Assembly (NCBI GenBank): GCA_900012615.1
Contig: LT009756.1
Location: 1,906,736-1,970,392, forward strand
DNA length: 63,657 nt
Reading direction: 5' to 3'
Source of the DNA: Agrobacterium genomosp. 13 str. CFBP 6927
GTDB taxonomy: Bacteria > Pseudomonadota > Alphaproteobacteria > Rhizobiales > Rhizobiaceae
Part shown: in pieces, positions 53,004-63,657 of the stretch
Position numbering within the stretch: position 1 is the stretch's first letter
How the letters are laid out: each line of letters begins with the position of its first letter
The notes under the pieces: generated by a model
Told to the model about the DNA's origin: nothing
Seen by the model: the letters and a program-made list of their open reading frames with translations, nothing else
The model's database searches: none
Made by a program: the position numbers and the translations under genes

Positions 53004-54113
53004 CTAGATCAAATCCAGTGTCATCACCACCGGGCAATGGTCCGAGGCCTTGGGGCGGTCCCAGCCGGTGCGCGGATAACGCTCCACCTCCTGCCCCGGC
53101 GGAAACGCGGTGCGATAAGGCTGGCCGGCGCGGATGATTTCGGGAACCCTTGTGGCGTTGATCTGTGCAAGATGCGGGGAAAGCCAGATATAATCGAGCT
53201 GGCACAGGTGTTGTTCCTGCGGCCCGCGAGAATGATAAAGCGTCCAGCGATCCATCACGTCGCGGCGCGACATCGGATTGGTGACAAACCCGTCAGCCGT
53301 GAAGATATCGAGCGCGCTCCTCGCCTCTTCGACGGGGTTGAAGCTGTAGCCATTGCGCCTGTCGCCGGAAATCACGACGCGCTCCTGATAATCGTTCATG
53401 TCGCCGCAGATGGCGAAATTCTTGTTGCGGGTATTGCCGGCGCCCCAGCGGTTTTCAATGATGCGACGAACCGCCATGGCTTCCGCCTCACGGATCGGCA
53501 TGGTGGCGAGCCGGGCATCGACCGGATCGCGGGAATTGGTCATGGATTTGAAATGCGTGACGTAAAGCGTCAGCGGCTTGCCACCGATCCTCAGATCGAT
53601 TTCCAGGCAATCCCGTTTGAAGATCTTGTCGTCGATCTGGTTTGTGGCCGCAAGCGCAGGATTGAAGAGATCGAGATTGCGATAGGTCAGCGCCGCATGG
53701 CTCTTGATGTCGACCACCTCGATCCTGTCGCCGTCCCGCGTCTCCTCGCGCATGACAACGGCGACATCGATGCCGCGGCTGTCATTGCCCTCGACCAGAT
53801 ATTTCTGCAGGTAGCCATTGCCGACCATGCGATAGAGATAGCCATATTCGAAGGCCTGCAGCGCGGCCATGTTGTCGACCTCCTGCAGGCAGAGAATATC
53901 GGCATCCGCATCGGCGATGGCGAGCGCCGAAAGCTGGCGCGTATCGTCGGTGGAAGACACCATCCGCGCGCTTTCCAGCGCCTGATAGGTCGCCTCGTCT
54001 CTGATATCGAAAAGCTGGATCGCCCTGTCGCGCCGCGTCTGGTTGCGAAAGCCGGTGAAATCGAAACGGGTGAGGAGATTTTCGATATTGAAGGTGGCAA
54101 GCCGAAGCGACAT
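53004..54113 (-). CDS. Endonuclease/exonuclease/phosphatase-family hydrolase
   Basis: 369 aa with the EEP fold: LRLATFNIENLLTRFDF at the start, CLQEVDNMAALQAFEY (catalytic Glu), LYVTHFKSM, FAICGDMNDYQERVVISGD and the C-terminal KASDHCPVVMTL. These residues bind magnesium in nucleases and phosphodiesterases such as exonuclease III. No signal peptide is seen. Whether it cuts DNA, RNA or a lipid head group is not visible. A related protein lies at 60521. Convergent with the diguanylate cyclase. Confidence 0.82.
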   Translation of the reverse strand: MSLRLATFNIENLLTRFDFTGFRNQTRRDRAIQLFDIRDEATYQALESARMVSSTDDTRQLSALAIADADADILCLQEVDNMAALQAFEYGYLYRMVGNGYLQKYLVEGNDSRGIDVAVVMREETRDGDRIEVVDIKSHAALTYRNLDLFNPALAATNQIDDKIFKRDCLEIDLRIGGKPLTLYVTHFKSMTNSRDPVDARLATMPIREAEAMAVRRIIENRWGAGNTRNKNFAICGDMNDYQERVVISGDRRNGYSFNPVEEARSALDIFTADGFVTNPMSRRDVMDRWTLYHSRGPQEQHLCQLDYIWLSPHLAQINATRVPEIIRAGQPYRTAFPPGQEVERYPRTGWDRPKASDHCPVVMTLDLI

Positions 54114-54226
54114 GAATGATCCCTGTTTTGAATACCGAGATTAGCGATTCCAGACCCGTTTCGCCAGTGGAGTGTTCTCGCACGAGTGCGGCGCTGCCTA
54201 CCTCTTTCCCATTGCTGAATTTCTCT

Positions 54227-54340
54227 CCGTCATACCGGCCCTGAGCCGGTATCCAGCCAGCCCAAGTCCTTGGGCTGAAAGGACTCTCTCGCCGCGCAGA
54301 CGCGCGTCGGCTGGATTCCGGCTCAAGGCCGGAATGACGG
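54227..54340. repeat. Large palindromic intergenic element
   Basis: 114 bp with nearly complementary arms of about 30 bp (CCGTCATACCGGCCCTGAGC... against ...GGCCGGAATGACGG) and a nested perfect AGCCCAAG/CTTGGGCT hairpin at 54259-54276. This is the kind of mosaic palindrome dispersed in rhizobial genomes. It lies between the EEP gene and the ABC cluster. Confidence 0.75.
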
Positions 54341-54411
54341 GGAACCCCATAAAATGGGAGAAGCGCGATCTGCCGTATTATTGCATCGACAGGTCGCCCG
54401 TGACACCACCT

Positions 54412-55440
54412 CTAAAGCCGCCACGCCGCGCGAATGGCCACCGGCAGACGGTCTCCGACGTCAACCGCTTCGCGCGAATAGGCCCTCAGCGCCTGCCCAT
54501 CCGGCAGGTCGAGACGCAGGGCATAACGCTCGCCCTCATAAAGAACCGACGTCACAGTGCAGGGAATGCCGTCCGCATCCGGAACCACATCCTGCGGCCG
54601 CACAAGAATATCCGCCTGTGGTGATCCGGTTCCGCTCTCCATAGCCGCCCGAAGTCCCTCCCAATCAAGGTCGCGCGCGGCCACTTCCGGCACCGGCAAG
54701 GTCAAGATCGCCCCCTGCCCCACCAGCGAGCCGACCAGCCTGCCTTCGGGCCGCGCATAAAGCTCCGCCGGTGGCGCGACCTGCAGCAGCTTGCCCTGCG
54801 ACATCACGGCGACATCGGTCGCAAGCGCCATGGCTTCCGCCTGATCGTGGGTGACGTAGATCATCGTCGCGCCGGAGCGGATGTGGAACTCGCGGAACGT
54901 CTCCTCCATCTCCTGCCGCAGATGCCGATCGAGATTGGCGAGCGGCTCGTCGAGCAGCACCACGTCAGGCTCGGTAACAAGGCAGCGGGCAAGCGCCACA
55001 CGCTGCCGCTGGCCACCGGACAATTCGGCAGGACGACGATCGGCGAAGCTCTCGAGGCGGACGGCGGCAAGCGCCTGACGCACCTTTTCGCGATATTTCT
55101 CCCCCGAAATGCCGCGCACCTTCAAGGGATAACCGGCATTGTCGGCAACCGACATATGCGGCCACAGCGCATAGGACTGGAACACCATCGCCATGTTGCG
55201 CCGCTCCGGCGGCACCATGCTGCCGGCATCGGCCAGCACCCGCTCACCGAGCAGGATGGAACCGTCAGTCGGCTGTTCAAAACCGGCGATCATGCGCAGC
55301 ACCGTCGTTTTGCCGCAGCCGGAAGGCCCGAGCAGAGCGAGAAAACCGCCGTCACGTACCGTCAGCGACACATCGTCCACGGCTGGTTTCGAACCGGCAC
55401 CGAAACTCTTCGACAGGCGGTTCAGGATCAGTTTCGCCAA
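54412..55440 (-). CDS. ABC importer ATPase, iron/FbpC type
   Basis: 342 aa with all ABC motifs: Walker A GPSGCGKT, Q-loop, signature LSGGQRQRVALAR, Walker B VVLLDEPLANLD, and switch VTHDQAEA. The 100-residue C-terminal domain is of the TOBE type. It belongs to the CUT1/FbpC-like group that powers ferric-iron, phosphonate or sugar import. Its start overlaps the permease stop by 13 nt, and together with the permease and binding-protein genes it forms a complete importer operon. Confidence 0.88.
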   Translation of the reverse strand: MAKLILNRLSKSFGAGSKPAVDDVSLTVRDGGFLALLGPSGCGKTTVLRMIAGFEQPTDGSILLGERVLADAGSMVPPERRNMAMVFQSYALWPHMSVADNAGYPLKVRGISGEKYREKVRQALAAVRLESFADRRPAELSGGQRQRVALARCLVTEPDVVLLDEPLANLDRHLRQEMEETFREFHIRSGATMIYVTHDQAEAMALATDVAVMSQGKLLQVAPPAELYARPEGRLVGSLVGQGAILTLPVPEVAARDLDWEGLRAAMESGTGSPQADILVRPQDVVPDADGIPCTVTSVLYEGERYALRLDLPDGQALRAYSREAVDVGDRLPVAIRAAWRL

Positions 55441-57122
55441 GGGACCACTCCTTTCGGCAGATAGCGCCCCAGAATTTCCAGCAGAGCCATGAGGAAAATC
55501 ACCATGATGACGACAAGCACCGAAAGTGCGGAGGCAAGATCGAAGCTGCCGCTATCATCGAGATTGTAGATGAGCACACCGAGCGTCTGGGTGCCGGCCG
55601 ACCACAGCAGCGCCGAAACCGTCAGCTCGTTGCAGGCGATCAGGAAAACGAGGATGACCGATGCCCCCGCCGCAGGCCCGACCAGCGGCAGGATGATATC
55701 CTTCAACCGTCGCCAGAAACCGGCGCCGGAGAGCCTTGCTGCCTCTTCCAGTGACGGATCGAATTGCAGGAAGGCGCTGACCATGGGTTTCAGGCTGACG
55801 GCGAAGAAGGAAGAGAAATAGGCGAGGAGAATGATCCAGATCGTGCCGTAAAGCGTGATGCCGACAAGCGGAATGGGAGCCGCGAAAAGCAGCACGAAGG
55901 AGACGGAAATCACTACCCCCGGCAGCGCATAGGGAATATCCACCAGCGCCGAAAGCAGGAACATGAAACGGCTCTTGCCGCGCACCAGAAAATAGGCCGT
56001 CAGCACCGTCACCGCCAGCAGGCAAAGCGAGGTGGCCGTCGCCAGAAACAACGAGTTGCGGAACGCCGTGCGCGTCACGCTCTGGCGGTAAAGCAATTCT
56101 TCATAGGCATGCAGCGTCGCGGTCTTGAGGTTGAGCGGCACGCCATAGGCGGGCGCGAGCGAGCTTGCCACCAGCGCCGTCAGCGGCGCCACAAGCATGA
56201 AGAACAGCACGAGCCACAGGGCAAGCTCCGCCGGCACCCGCCACAGCCCAAGCCGGAAGGTCGCCGCCTTGCCGGAAAGACCGATGATGCGATAATCCCT
56301 GCCCTTCATCGCCCGTTCCTGAAGCGCAAGCCCGGCGACGGAGATGATGGCGATCATGGTGGAGAGAATGGCAATATCGCCGAATGTGCTGGTGCCGAAA
56401 CTGGCAAAACGGCTGTAGATCAGTGTCGGCAGGGTGAAGATCGAGGCGGGAATGCCGAGGATCGCCGGAATGCCGAAATTGCCGACACTGGAGACGAAGG
56501 AGATCGCCGCCCCGGCGATCAGCCCCGGCGTCGACAGCGGCAGGATGATATCGAACAGCACGCGGCGCGGCGACGCGCCGGAAAGCTTGGCTGCCTCGAT
56601 GCCGTCCTGCGGCAAGGCGAGCAGACCGGCGCGCAGCGACAGATAGACGAGCGGCGCATGCTGCACGCCGAGCAGAAGCGCGATGCCCGCAATCGAATAA
56701 AGCGGCTGCGGCGACCCCATCGCCGGCGCAAGGCCAATGGCCTTCAACAGCGTACTCGAGGGACCGGTCATGCCGATCCACGACAGCGCCGTCACCTGCG
56801 GCGGGATCATCATCGGCAGCATGAACAGGAAGCTCAGGATCGACTTGCCGCGGATGTCGCAAAGCGTCAGCGCAAGCGCGAAAGCGCCGCCGATCAAAAG
56901 CGAAATCAGCATGCCGAAAAACGAGGTGGAGAGCGTGTTCAACGCCGCATCCCAAAGGGCAGGATCGGCGAGAAGCCGCCATATGTCACCATTAAGTGAC
57001 GATATGATGCCAGTATAGGCGAGCCGCCCGAGCGGCAGGGCGCTGAGCGCAAAAACAACGCTGACCACAAAAGGAAACAGCCAGCGCGGCTGGCTGCTTC
57101 CATAGGCATTCGAACGGGTCAT
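55428..57122 (-). CDS. ABC importer permease, fused two-domain (FbpB type)
   Basis: 564 aa with about 12 membrane helices in two homologous halves. Each half carries an EAA loop that contacts the ATPase: GIEAAKLSGASPRRVLFDII, and later SLEEAARLSGAGFWRRLKDI. The double-length permease fits the iron(III) FbpB/SfuB type. It lies 9 nt after the binding-protein gene and overlaps the ATPase gene. Confidence 0.87.
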   Translation of the reverse strand: MTRSNAYGSSQPRWLFPFVVSVVFALSALPLGRLAYTGIISSLNGDIWRLLADPALWDAALNTLSTSFFGMLISLLIGGAFALALTLCDIRGKSILSFLFMLPMMIPPQVTALSWIGMTGPSSTLLKAIGLAPAMGSPQPLYSIAGIALLLGVQHAPLVYLSLRAGLLALPQDGIEAAKLSGASPRRVLFDIILPLSTPGLIAGAAISFVSSVGNFGIPAILGIPASIFTLPTLIYSRFASFGTSTFGDIAILSTMIAIISVAGLALQERAMKGRDYRIIGLSGKAATFRLGLWRVPAELALWLVLFFMLVAPLTALVASSLAPAYGVPLNLKTATLHAYEELLYRQSVTRTAFRNSLFLATATSLCLLAVTVLTAYFLVRGKSRFMFLLSALVDIPYALPGVVISVSFVLLFAAPIPLVGITLYGTIWIILLAYFSSFFAVSLKPMVSAFLQFDPSLEEAARLSGAGFWRRLKDIILPLVGPAAGASVILVFLIACNELTVSALLWSAGTQTLGVLIYNLDDSGSFDLASALSVLVVIMVIFLMALLEILGRYLPKGVVPWRN

Positions 57123-57131
57123 TCCGCTTTA

Positions 57132-58115
57132 TCAGCCCTTGGAGCCGAAAATATCGGAGAAAGTCTTCAGGTCCTGTTCGGAATTCTTCAGCGCATCGGC
57201 AGCGTTGAGCGGCAGAACCTTGATCTTGTCGCGGGCCGGGAAACCTTCCGGCATGCCGGCATCGGCACGCACGGGAATGTAACCGAGCTTGACGAAGCCC
57301 TGCTGACCCTTTTCGGACAACACATAATCGACGAACTTCTTCGCGGCTTCCTCGTGCTTGGTGCCCTTGATGATCGCGACCGGCTCGGTGACGGCCGAAA
57401 CGCCCTCTTCCGGGAAGACGAACTCAACCGGCGCGCCCTTGGCCTTTTCGCGGATCGGCATGTAATCGACGACCACGCCATAGGCCTTTTCGCCCGATGC
57501 AACGGACTTCAGAACCGCACCGTTGCCACCGCCTGCAATGGCTTCATTGGCCTTAAGCTGCTTGTAATAATCCCAGCCGAGATCCTTAACGGCGGCAAGC
57601 GTCTGCGCATGGATCAGCGCCGCACCCGAGGTCAACGGGCTCGGCATGGTGACGAGACCCTTGGCTTCTGCCTTGGCGAGATCCTTCCAGCTCGTCGGCT
57701 TCATCGCAGCTGCAGTGTTGTACATGATGCCTGTCGTGATGAGCTTGGTGGAATAATAGAAGCCGTCCGCATCGTAGAGCGAAGCGTCGATATTCTTGGC
57801 TTCCGCAGACTTGTGGGCGAGAAGCTGGCCAGCCTGCTTCATGCGCTCCAGCGTTACGGTATCGGCGATCAAAAGCACGTCGGCAACCGGATTGCCGGCA
57901 TTGATCTCGGCCATCAGCTTGGCCATGATCTTCGGCGTTCCGTCACGCACCCATTCAACCTCGAGACCGGGATTGGCGGCCTTGAAACCATCAACGGTCG
58001 CCTGCGCGTCCTCGTTGGGCTGGCTGGTGTAAAGCACCAGATCGGCGGCATTGGCGGCGGTGGCGATGAAGCCGAGCGACACGATGGCGGTGAAAGCGGA
58101 GAGCAGCGTTTTCAT
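57132..58115 (-). CDS. Periplasmic binding protein of iron-type importer
   Basis: 327 aa with a signal peptide (1-23, ending ANA). The mature start DLVLYTSQPNEDAQATVDGF and the body match the group of ferric-iron/2-aminoethylphosphonate/thiamine binding proteins (FbpA/AfuA-like). Tyrosines around YGVVVDYMP could hold metal, but the classic adjacent Tyr-Tyr pair of FbpA is not evident, so the ligand may not be free iron. First gene of the operon binding protein, permease, ATPase. Confidence 0.82.
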   Translation of the reverse strand: MKTLLSAFTAIVSLGFIATAANAADLVLYTSQPNEDAQATVDGFKAANPGLEVEWVRDGTPKIMAKLMAEINAGNPVADVLLIADTVTLERMKQAGQLLAHKSAEAKNIDASLYDADGFYYSTKLITTGIMYNTAAAMKPTSWKDLAKAEAKGLVTMPSPLTSGAALIHAQTLAAVKDLGWDYYKQLKANEAIAGGGNGAVLKSVASGEKAYGVVVDYMPIREKAKGAPVEFVFPEEGVSAVTEPVAIIKGTKHEEAAKKFVDYVLSEKGQQGFVKLGYIPVRADAGMPEGFPARDKIKVLPLNAADALKNSEQDLKTFSDIFGSKG

Positions 58116-58150
58116 GGGTCCAGTCCCTGTTGTTTGGTGGGACCGCTAAA

Positions 58151-58169
58151 ACATGATTGCATAACATGT
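58151..58169 (-). promoter_or_regulatory. Inverted repeat upstream of importer operon
   Basis: ACATG (58151-58155) and CATGT (58165-58169), 9 nt apart, 36 nt before the binding-protein ATG. Possible operator. Confidence 0.35.
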
Positions 58170-58250
58170 ATGTGACAGGCAGGATTTTTGGGTGTGATCT
58201 GTTGGGGTCAGCGGGATTGAGGGGAACAACGCCCCTTAGCGCTTGCGGCT

Positions 58251-58408
58251 CACCCCCCTCTGCCCTGCCGGGCATCTCCCCCTCAAGGGGGGAGATCGGC
58301 AAGAGGCGCTGACACCACTTCGGTCTCAAACATCGAGATGGGCGAAACCTGCCCGCGAGTCGATCTCCCCCCTTGAGGGGGAGATGTCCGGCAGGACAGA
58401 GGGGGGTG
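58251..58408. repeat. RIME-like mosaic element, two palindromes
   Basis: The two halves (58251-58298 and 58361-58408) are near-perfect inverted copies of each other, and each contains its own palindrome (CTCCCCCTCAAGGGGGGAG and its partner). This two-palindrome structure matches Rhizobium-specific intergenic mosaic elements. It fills most of the gap between the importer and aminotransferase genes and may also end transcription. Confidence 0.8.
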
Positions 58409-58441
58409 AAGCCACAACCTCCGTCGTTGCCGCAAAGCCCC

Positions 58442-59686
58442 TCAAATCGCCGGCAGCGCCTCGCCCGTTTCCGCCTGCGCCGTTGCGATCAACCGGCCAA
58501 GCCGCTTCATGCCCTCCTCGATCATCGCCTCGTTGGCGCAGGAGAAGCTGATGCGCAGCGTATTCGTGCCGGAGCCATCAGCAAAGAAGGCTCGGCCGGG
58601 AACGAAGGCAACCTTTTCCGTGGCGATGGATTTCGCCAGCAACGCTGCGCCATCCATTCCCTCAGGCAGCGTCACCCAGATGAACATTCCGCCTTCCGGC
58701 TTTGTCCAGCGCGTACCCTTCGGCATGTATCTGTCGAGCGCAGCCAGCATCGCGTCACGGCGGGCGCTATAGGCTGCCTTGATCTTGGCGACCTGCTTTT
58801 CGAAGCCGCGCGAGGCGACACGTTCGATGGCGATCTGGTTGATGGTCGAGGAATGCAGGTCGGCGGCCTGCTTCATCAGCACCAGCTTGCGGATAACCGG
58901 CGCGGAAGCGACGATGTAACCGACACGAAGGCCCGGTGCGAGCGTCTTGGAGAAGCTGCCGCAATAGATGGTACGGGTGTTCTCGATGCCGCCCGAGCGG
59001 GCGATGTCGAGCGCCATGATCGGCGGAACAGCCTCGCCATCGTAACGCAGCGACTGATAGGCGGCGTCTTCGATGACGGCGATATCGAGTTCATCGGCCA
59101 GCGCCAGAACCTTTTCGCGGCCGGCCAGATCGACGGTTTCGCCGGTCGGATTGGAGAAATCGGCCGAGAGATAAGCGAACTTCACCGCACCGCCGAGCTT
59201 GGCGGCATTCTCACGGTAGGTCTCGGGCGTGCGGTTGCCGCCGGGGTTCAGCTGGTCGTAATTCGGCTCATAGGCGTTGAAGGCAGAAAGCGCGCCGAGA
59301 TAGGTCGGCCAGGTGACCAGCGCCGTATCCTTCGGCGACAGGAACAGCTTGCCGAGATAATCGAGACCCTGCTGCGAACCGGAAACGATGAAGACGTTAT
59401 CGGCGGTGCAGTCGATGCCGATTTCGGCCATTTCGCCTGCCAGCCATTCGCGCAGCGGCTTGTAACCTTCGCTCACCGAATATTGCAGCGCCGAGTTTAC
59501 CTGCGAACCCGAAAAAATTTCCGCATAAGCCTGCTGGAATTCCTCTGCGGGGAAAAGAGCCGGGTCCGGAATACCACCGGCAAAGGAGATGATATCGGGC
59601 TGCTCGAGCAGCTTCAGCAACTCACGGATTTCGGACGCTTTCATGCGCGAAGAGCGCGTGGCGAAAATTTGTTCCCAATTGAGCAT
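58442..59686 (-). CDS. PLP-dependent class I/II aminotransferase
   Basis: 414 aa of the fold-type I family related to 2-aminoadipate (LysN) and MocR-type aminotransferases. The PLP lysine is in GSFSKTLAPGLRVGY near residue 245; upstream NPTG (ADFSNPTGETVDL) and EDAAY hold the cofactor, and the C-terminal LRISFSCAN carries the substrate-binding arginine. Likely a broad amino-acid aminotransferase. Substrate is inferred from subgroup only. It is the nearest gene to the RIME element. Confidence 0.87.
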   Translation of the reverse strand: MLNWEQIFATRSSRMKASEIRELLKLLEQPDIISFAGGIPDPALFPAEEFQQAYAEIFSGSQVNSALQYSVSEGYKPLREWLAGEMAEIGIDCTADNVFIVSGSQQGLDYLGKLFLSPKDTALVTWPTYLGALSAFNAYEPNYDQLNPGGNRTPETYRENAAKLGGAVKFAYLSADFSNPTGETVDLAGREKVLALADELDIAVIEDAAYQSLRYDGEAVPPIMALDIARSGGIENTRTIYCGSFSKTLAPGLRVGYIVASAPVIRKLVLMKQAADLHSSTINQIAIERVASRGFEKQVAKIKAAYSARRDAMLAALDRYMPKGTRWTKPEGGMFIWVTLPEGMDGAALLAKSIATEKVAFVPGRAFFADGSGTNTLRISFSCANEAMIEEGMKRLGRLIATAQAETGEALPAI

Positions 59687-59959
59687 GGGTACGTTTCCTC
59701 TTGTGTCGTTTTTATGCGTGCATCTTTACAGAAATGTCGATACGTCAGCAATACTGACTTATCAGTTTTTCGAATTATTTCTGCCTCCCTGCACCTTGCC
59801 CGCAACCGACCTGCCTTAAGGCCCGATTTTGCGGACAAAGCCAAATACACCCTTGCGCAAAGCTTCACAATCACACCTTTGCGATTGACGCGGCATGGTT
59901 TTCCAGCTGGATTGCGCGCGCGCCGCAACGCGGCCAAAGCATCATGGGAGTTTGACGAC

Positions 59960-60412
59960 ATGCTGAAAAATATCGACCCGGCGTTGAATGCCGATGTCCT
60001 GCACGCGCTGCGCGCCATGGGGCATGGCGATACGCTGGTGATCTCCGACACCAACTTCCCCTCCGATTCGGTTGCCCGCCACACGACCGTCGGCAAGGTG
60101 CTGCATATCGACAACGTCTCCGCAGCCCGCGCCATGAAGGCGATCCTCTCGGTCCTGCCGCTCGACACGCCGCTGCAGCCTTCCGTCGGCCGCATGGAAG
60201 TGATGGGCGCGCCGGATCAGCTGGAGCCAGTACAGGTGGAAGTGCAAAAGGAAATCGACGCCGCGGAGGGAAAATCCGCGCCCATGTACGGCATTGAGCG
60301 CTTCGCCTTCTACGAGCAGGCAAAAAAAGCCTATTGCGTCATCAGCACGGGCGAAACCCGATTTTATGGCTGCTTCCTTCTGACGAAGGGTGTCATTCCA
60401 CCGGCGAAGTAA
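59960..60412 (+). CDS. RbsD/FucU-family sugar mutarotase
   Basis: 150 aa. It has the FucU pattern: LRAMGHGDTLVISDTNFPSD near 17-36 with the catalytic His, and the end TGETRFYGCFLLTKGV. The family converts alpha and beta anomers of L-fucose or ribose, giving kinases or importers the right form. The fucose subgroup is favoured by the Gly-His-Gly-Asp and TGE-x3-Y motifs. No sugar-utilisation genes lie next to it. Confidence 0.87.
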   Translation: MLKNIDPALNADVLHALRAMGHGDTLVISDTNFPSDSVARHTTVGKVLHIDNVSAARAMKAILSVLPLDTPLQPSVGRMEVMGAPDQLEPVQVEVQKEIDAAEGKSAPMYGIERFAFYEQAKKAYCVISTGETRFYGCFLLTKGVIPPAK

Positions 60413-60520
60413 GGCCAAAAACGGGAAAATTGCGCCGGCCGCCCACCTTCATTACAATTTCAAGTTGTTATGGCAAAAACTTCCACTAGGCTTGAAAAAC
60501 CAACCGGAGGTGTGCGGATC

Positions 60521-61552
60521 ATGACCCAATATGTCCTGGCGTTCTGGAATGTCGAAAACCTGTTTGCGCCGGAGGGTTATCCGGCGCGAGAACCGTGGAT
60601 TGCCGAGCGGCTGAAGAACGATCTGAAAGGCTGGACCGAGGACCTGTTCAAAACCAAGGTCAAACAGCTCGGTCTGATCATAAGCCAGATCGGCGGCGCG
60701 GGACCGGATCTGCTCGGTGTCTGCGAAGTCGAGAACCGTTTCGTTCTGGAGACGCTGGCGGAACATCTGAACGACCTCATGCCCGCGCGCTCCTACCGGG
60801 TCGTGCATGCCGATTCCAGCAAGGATCAGCGCGGCATCGATACCGCCTTCATCTATGACAGCAAAAAGCTACTGATCAACGAGAACGAGATTTTCAGCCA
60901 TTTCGTGATGCGCCGCACCGGCACGCGCGACATTACCCAATGCACCTTCATCACCAAGGGCGGCCGCCAGCTTATCGCGCTCTCCAATCACTGGCCGTCG
61001 CGCTCTGGCGGCGCGGTGGAAAGCGCCGGTTTTCGCATGACCGCCGGTGAGACGCTGGGCTACTGGCACCAACGTATCAGGGAAGAGAAAGGCAACGACA
61101 TCGCCGTCATCGCCTTCGGCGACTTCAACGACGATCCTTCCGATGCCTCGCTGCGCTACCACGCCAATTCCACCCGCGAGCGCGACGATGTCGAGAACTC
61201 GCAATCGGCCATGTTCTACAATCTCACATGGAATTACCTGCGCCAGCCGGTGGTCGATTCCGTCGGCACGGCAAGGACTATCTACGGCACGCTCTATTTC
61301 AACGGCGATGCCAATATCTTCGATCAGATCCTCGTTTCCCGATCGCTTCTGACCGGTAGCAGCGGCTTCACGGCGCGTGAGGAGACGGCAAAAATCGAAG
61401 CCATTGCCGCCATGGTCAGCCACAGCAAGAATGAGGGGCCGATCCGCTTCGGCCTGTCGAAAGGCGATGCGGTCAAGAACGTCAATCTCGGTGGGTTCTC
61501 CGATCACTTCCCGGTTTCGGTGGTTATCGAAGAAGAAGACGCCATCGTGTGA
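60521..61552 (+). CDS. EEP-family hydrolase, second copy
   Basis: 343 aa from the ATG at 60521 with CCGGAGG upstream; an ATG at 60470 is rejected. Motifs: [25 protein letters not shown] (catalytic Glu), [32 protein letters not shown] and [12 protein letters not shown]. The same fold as the 53004-54113 protein, but clearly distinct in sequence. It resembles predicted extracellular-type nucleases of this family, although no signal peptide is seen. Convergent with ilvC. Confidence 0.82.
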   Translation: MTQYVLAFWNVENLFAPEGYPAREPWIAERLKNDLKGWTEDLFKTKVKQLGLIISQIGGAGPDLLGVCEVENRFVLETLAEHLNDLMPARSYRVVHADSSKDQRGIDTAFIYDSKKLLINENEIFSHFVMRRTGTRDITQCTFITKGGRQLIALSNHWPSRSGGAVESAGFRMTAGETLGYWHQRIREEKGNDIAVIAFGDFNDDPSDASLRYHANSTRERDDVENSQSAMFYNLTWNYLRQPVVDSVGTARTIYGTLYFNGDANIFDQILVSRSLLTGSSGFTAREETAKIEAIAAMVSHSKNEGPIRFGLSKGDAVKNVNLGGFSDHFPVSVVIEEEDAIV

Positions 61553-61574
61553 TCGAGCACCGGGCACAATGCAA

Positions 61575-61602
61575 AAAGGCCGGAGCTTTCGCCCCGGCCT
61601 TT
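61575..61602. terminator. Terminator between EEP gene and ilvC
   Basis: Arms AAAGGCCGG (61575-61583) and CCGGCCTTT (61594-61602) with a 10-nt loop. A run of five A on the left gives a T tract for leftward ilvC transcription, so it serves ilvC best and may work both ways. Confidence 0.85.
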
Positions 61603-61625
61603 CAATCTTCTGCAAGCAATGAAGC

Positions 61626-63348
<1,723 letters not shown>

Positions 63349-63657
63349 GTCTTTCCACTCCAGGGGCTCGATTAATGTACCGTACGGTACGGTTCGAGCG
63401 CCATTTAAGCGGAGGCAGCGTTGGGGTCAAGCGGATTCTTCAGGCAGGATGAGAATTGACGCGGTGCGGTGCAGCGTGAATGCCGGCTTGGGGAGCTTTA
63501 TCAGGAGGCTTTGTGTTGGTGGCAGATCGATGGTGGGTGGGGCTTACCCCCACTGCCTCGCGGCGACTCTCCACGGAGGAGCGACACGTGTGGTCGTCGC
63601 CGACCTCACGTTCGTCGTAGTAGAGCGACTGAGGCGTCCGTCGCGCGCTCCCTCCGT
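63349..63657. other. Right window end, no gene
   Basis: 309 nt. It contains the TetR-side palindrome at 63377-63390; the rest shows no recognisable frame. Confidence 0.4.
63377..63390. promoter_or_regulatory. Perfect 14-bp palindrome, probable TetR operator
   Basis: GTACCGTACGGTAC lies upstream of the TetR start; perfect palindromes of this size are usual TetR-family binding sites. Confidence 0.7.

Noticed and set aside
55764..56999. A 411-codon rightward frame rich in Arg, Gln and Gly
   Set aside because: Antisense shadow of the ABC permease in GC-rich DNA; no ribosome-binding site and abnormal composition.
58373..60412. A 679-codon rightward open frame
   Set aside because: Its first two thirds are antisense to the aminotransferase gene, which has clear PLP motifs; only the last 150 codons, from 59960, are a real gene (FucU-like).

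Overview
The window looks like chromosomal DNA of an alphaproteobacterium of the Agrobacterium/Rhizobium group. Supporting signs are a BA14K-family gene, three GGAAC-N16-CGTT promoters of the rhizobial general-stress (EcfG/RpoE2) type, RIME-like mosaic palindromes, generally GC-rich coding sequence, and housekeeping genes such as uvrB, rlmB and ilvC. The species is inferred from these traits only; no search was run.

Left chromosomal part (1-13.7 kb): a TerC-type membrane protein, a periplasmic MliC-like lysozyme inhibitor, a BA14K protein, and a nine-gene membrane-lipid/stress cluster (3.4-11.1 kb). In that cluster a DUF1295 membrane reductase and a cyclopropane-synthase-like methyltransferase run leftward. 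An FAD amine-oxidase-type protein, DUF1365, a second methyltransferase, DUF2147, DUF2177, an ECF sigma factor and an RskA-type anti-sigma factor run rightward. Most junctions overlap. The cluster probably remodels membrane acyl chains under envelope or photo-oxidative stress. After it come four small unrecognised genes, a DHDPS-superfamily protein without the catalytic lysine, and an unknown gene coupled to it.

Genomic island (about 13.98-36.63 kb): an intact tRNA-Gly(UCC) at 36583-36656 is the integration target. A 47-bp copy of its 3' half (one mismatch) lies at 13983 and a third, 23-bp copy at 16033, so at least two elements have accreted there. Module A (14.0-16.0 kb) has small genes, a lipoprotein with its own EcfG-type promoter and a broken tyrosine recombinase. 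Module B (16.0-36.6 kb) has AlpA, an HUH-type Rep-like protein behind a stem-loop region, a HelD-like helicase with an embedded nuclease-like motif, a DUF3768 pair, an XRE regulator divergent from a membrane/secreted operon, an AT-rich P-loop ATPase, a serine recombinase, and a P4-type integrase. It also holds a tightly coupled four-gene operon: Dam-type adenine methylase, calcineurin-like phosphoesterase, large P-loop ATPase and an unrecognised protein (30.2-35.2 kb). That operon is the best candidate here for an undescribed defence system.

Right chromosomal part (36.6-63.7 kb): tRNA-Gly and tRNA-Tyr, rlmB, a YciA-like thioesterase, a PepSY membrane protein, a divergent HxlR/NAD(P)-reductase pair with a 19-bp palindrome between them, uvrB with long extensions and a RIME half-element inside its reading frame, an esterase, a stress-promoter-driven PRC-barrel protein, a DUF922 metalloprotease-like protein, a J-domain protein, tRNA-Thr, a membrane diguanylate cyclase, an iron-type ABC importer, an aminotransferase, a FucU-like mutarotase, two EEP-fold hydrolases, ilvC, and a TetR regulator facing a perfect 14-bp palindrome.
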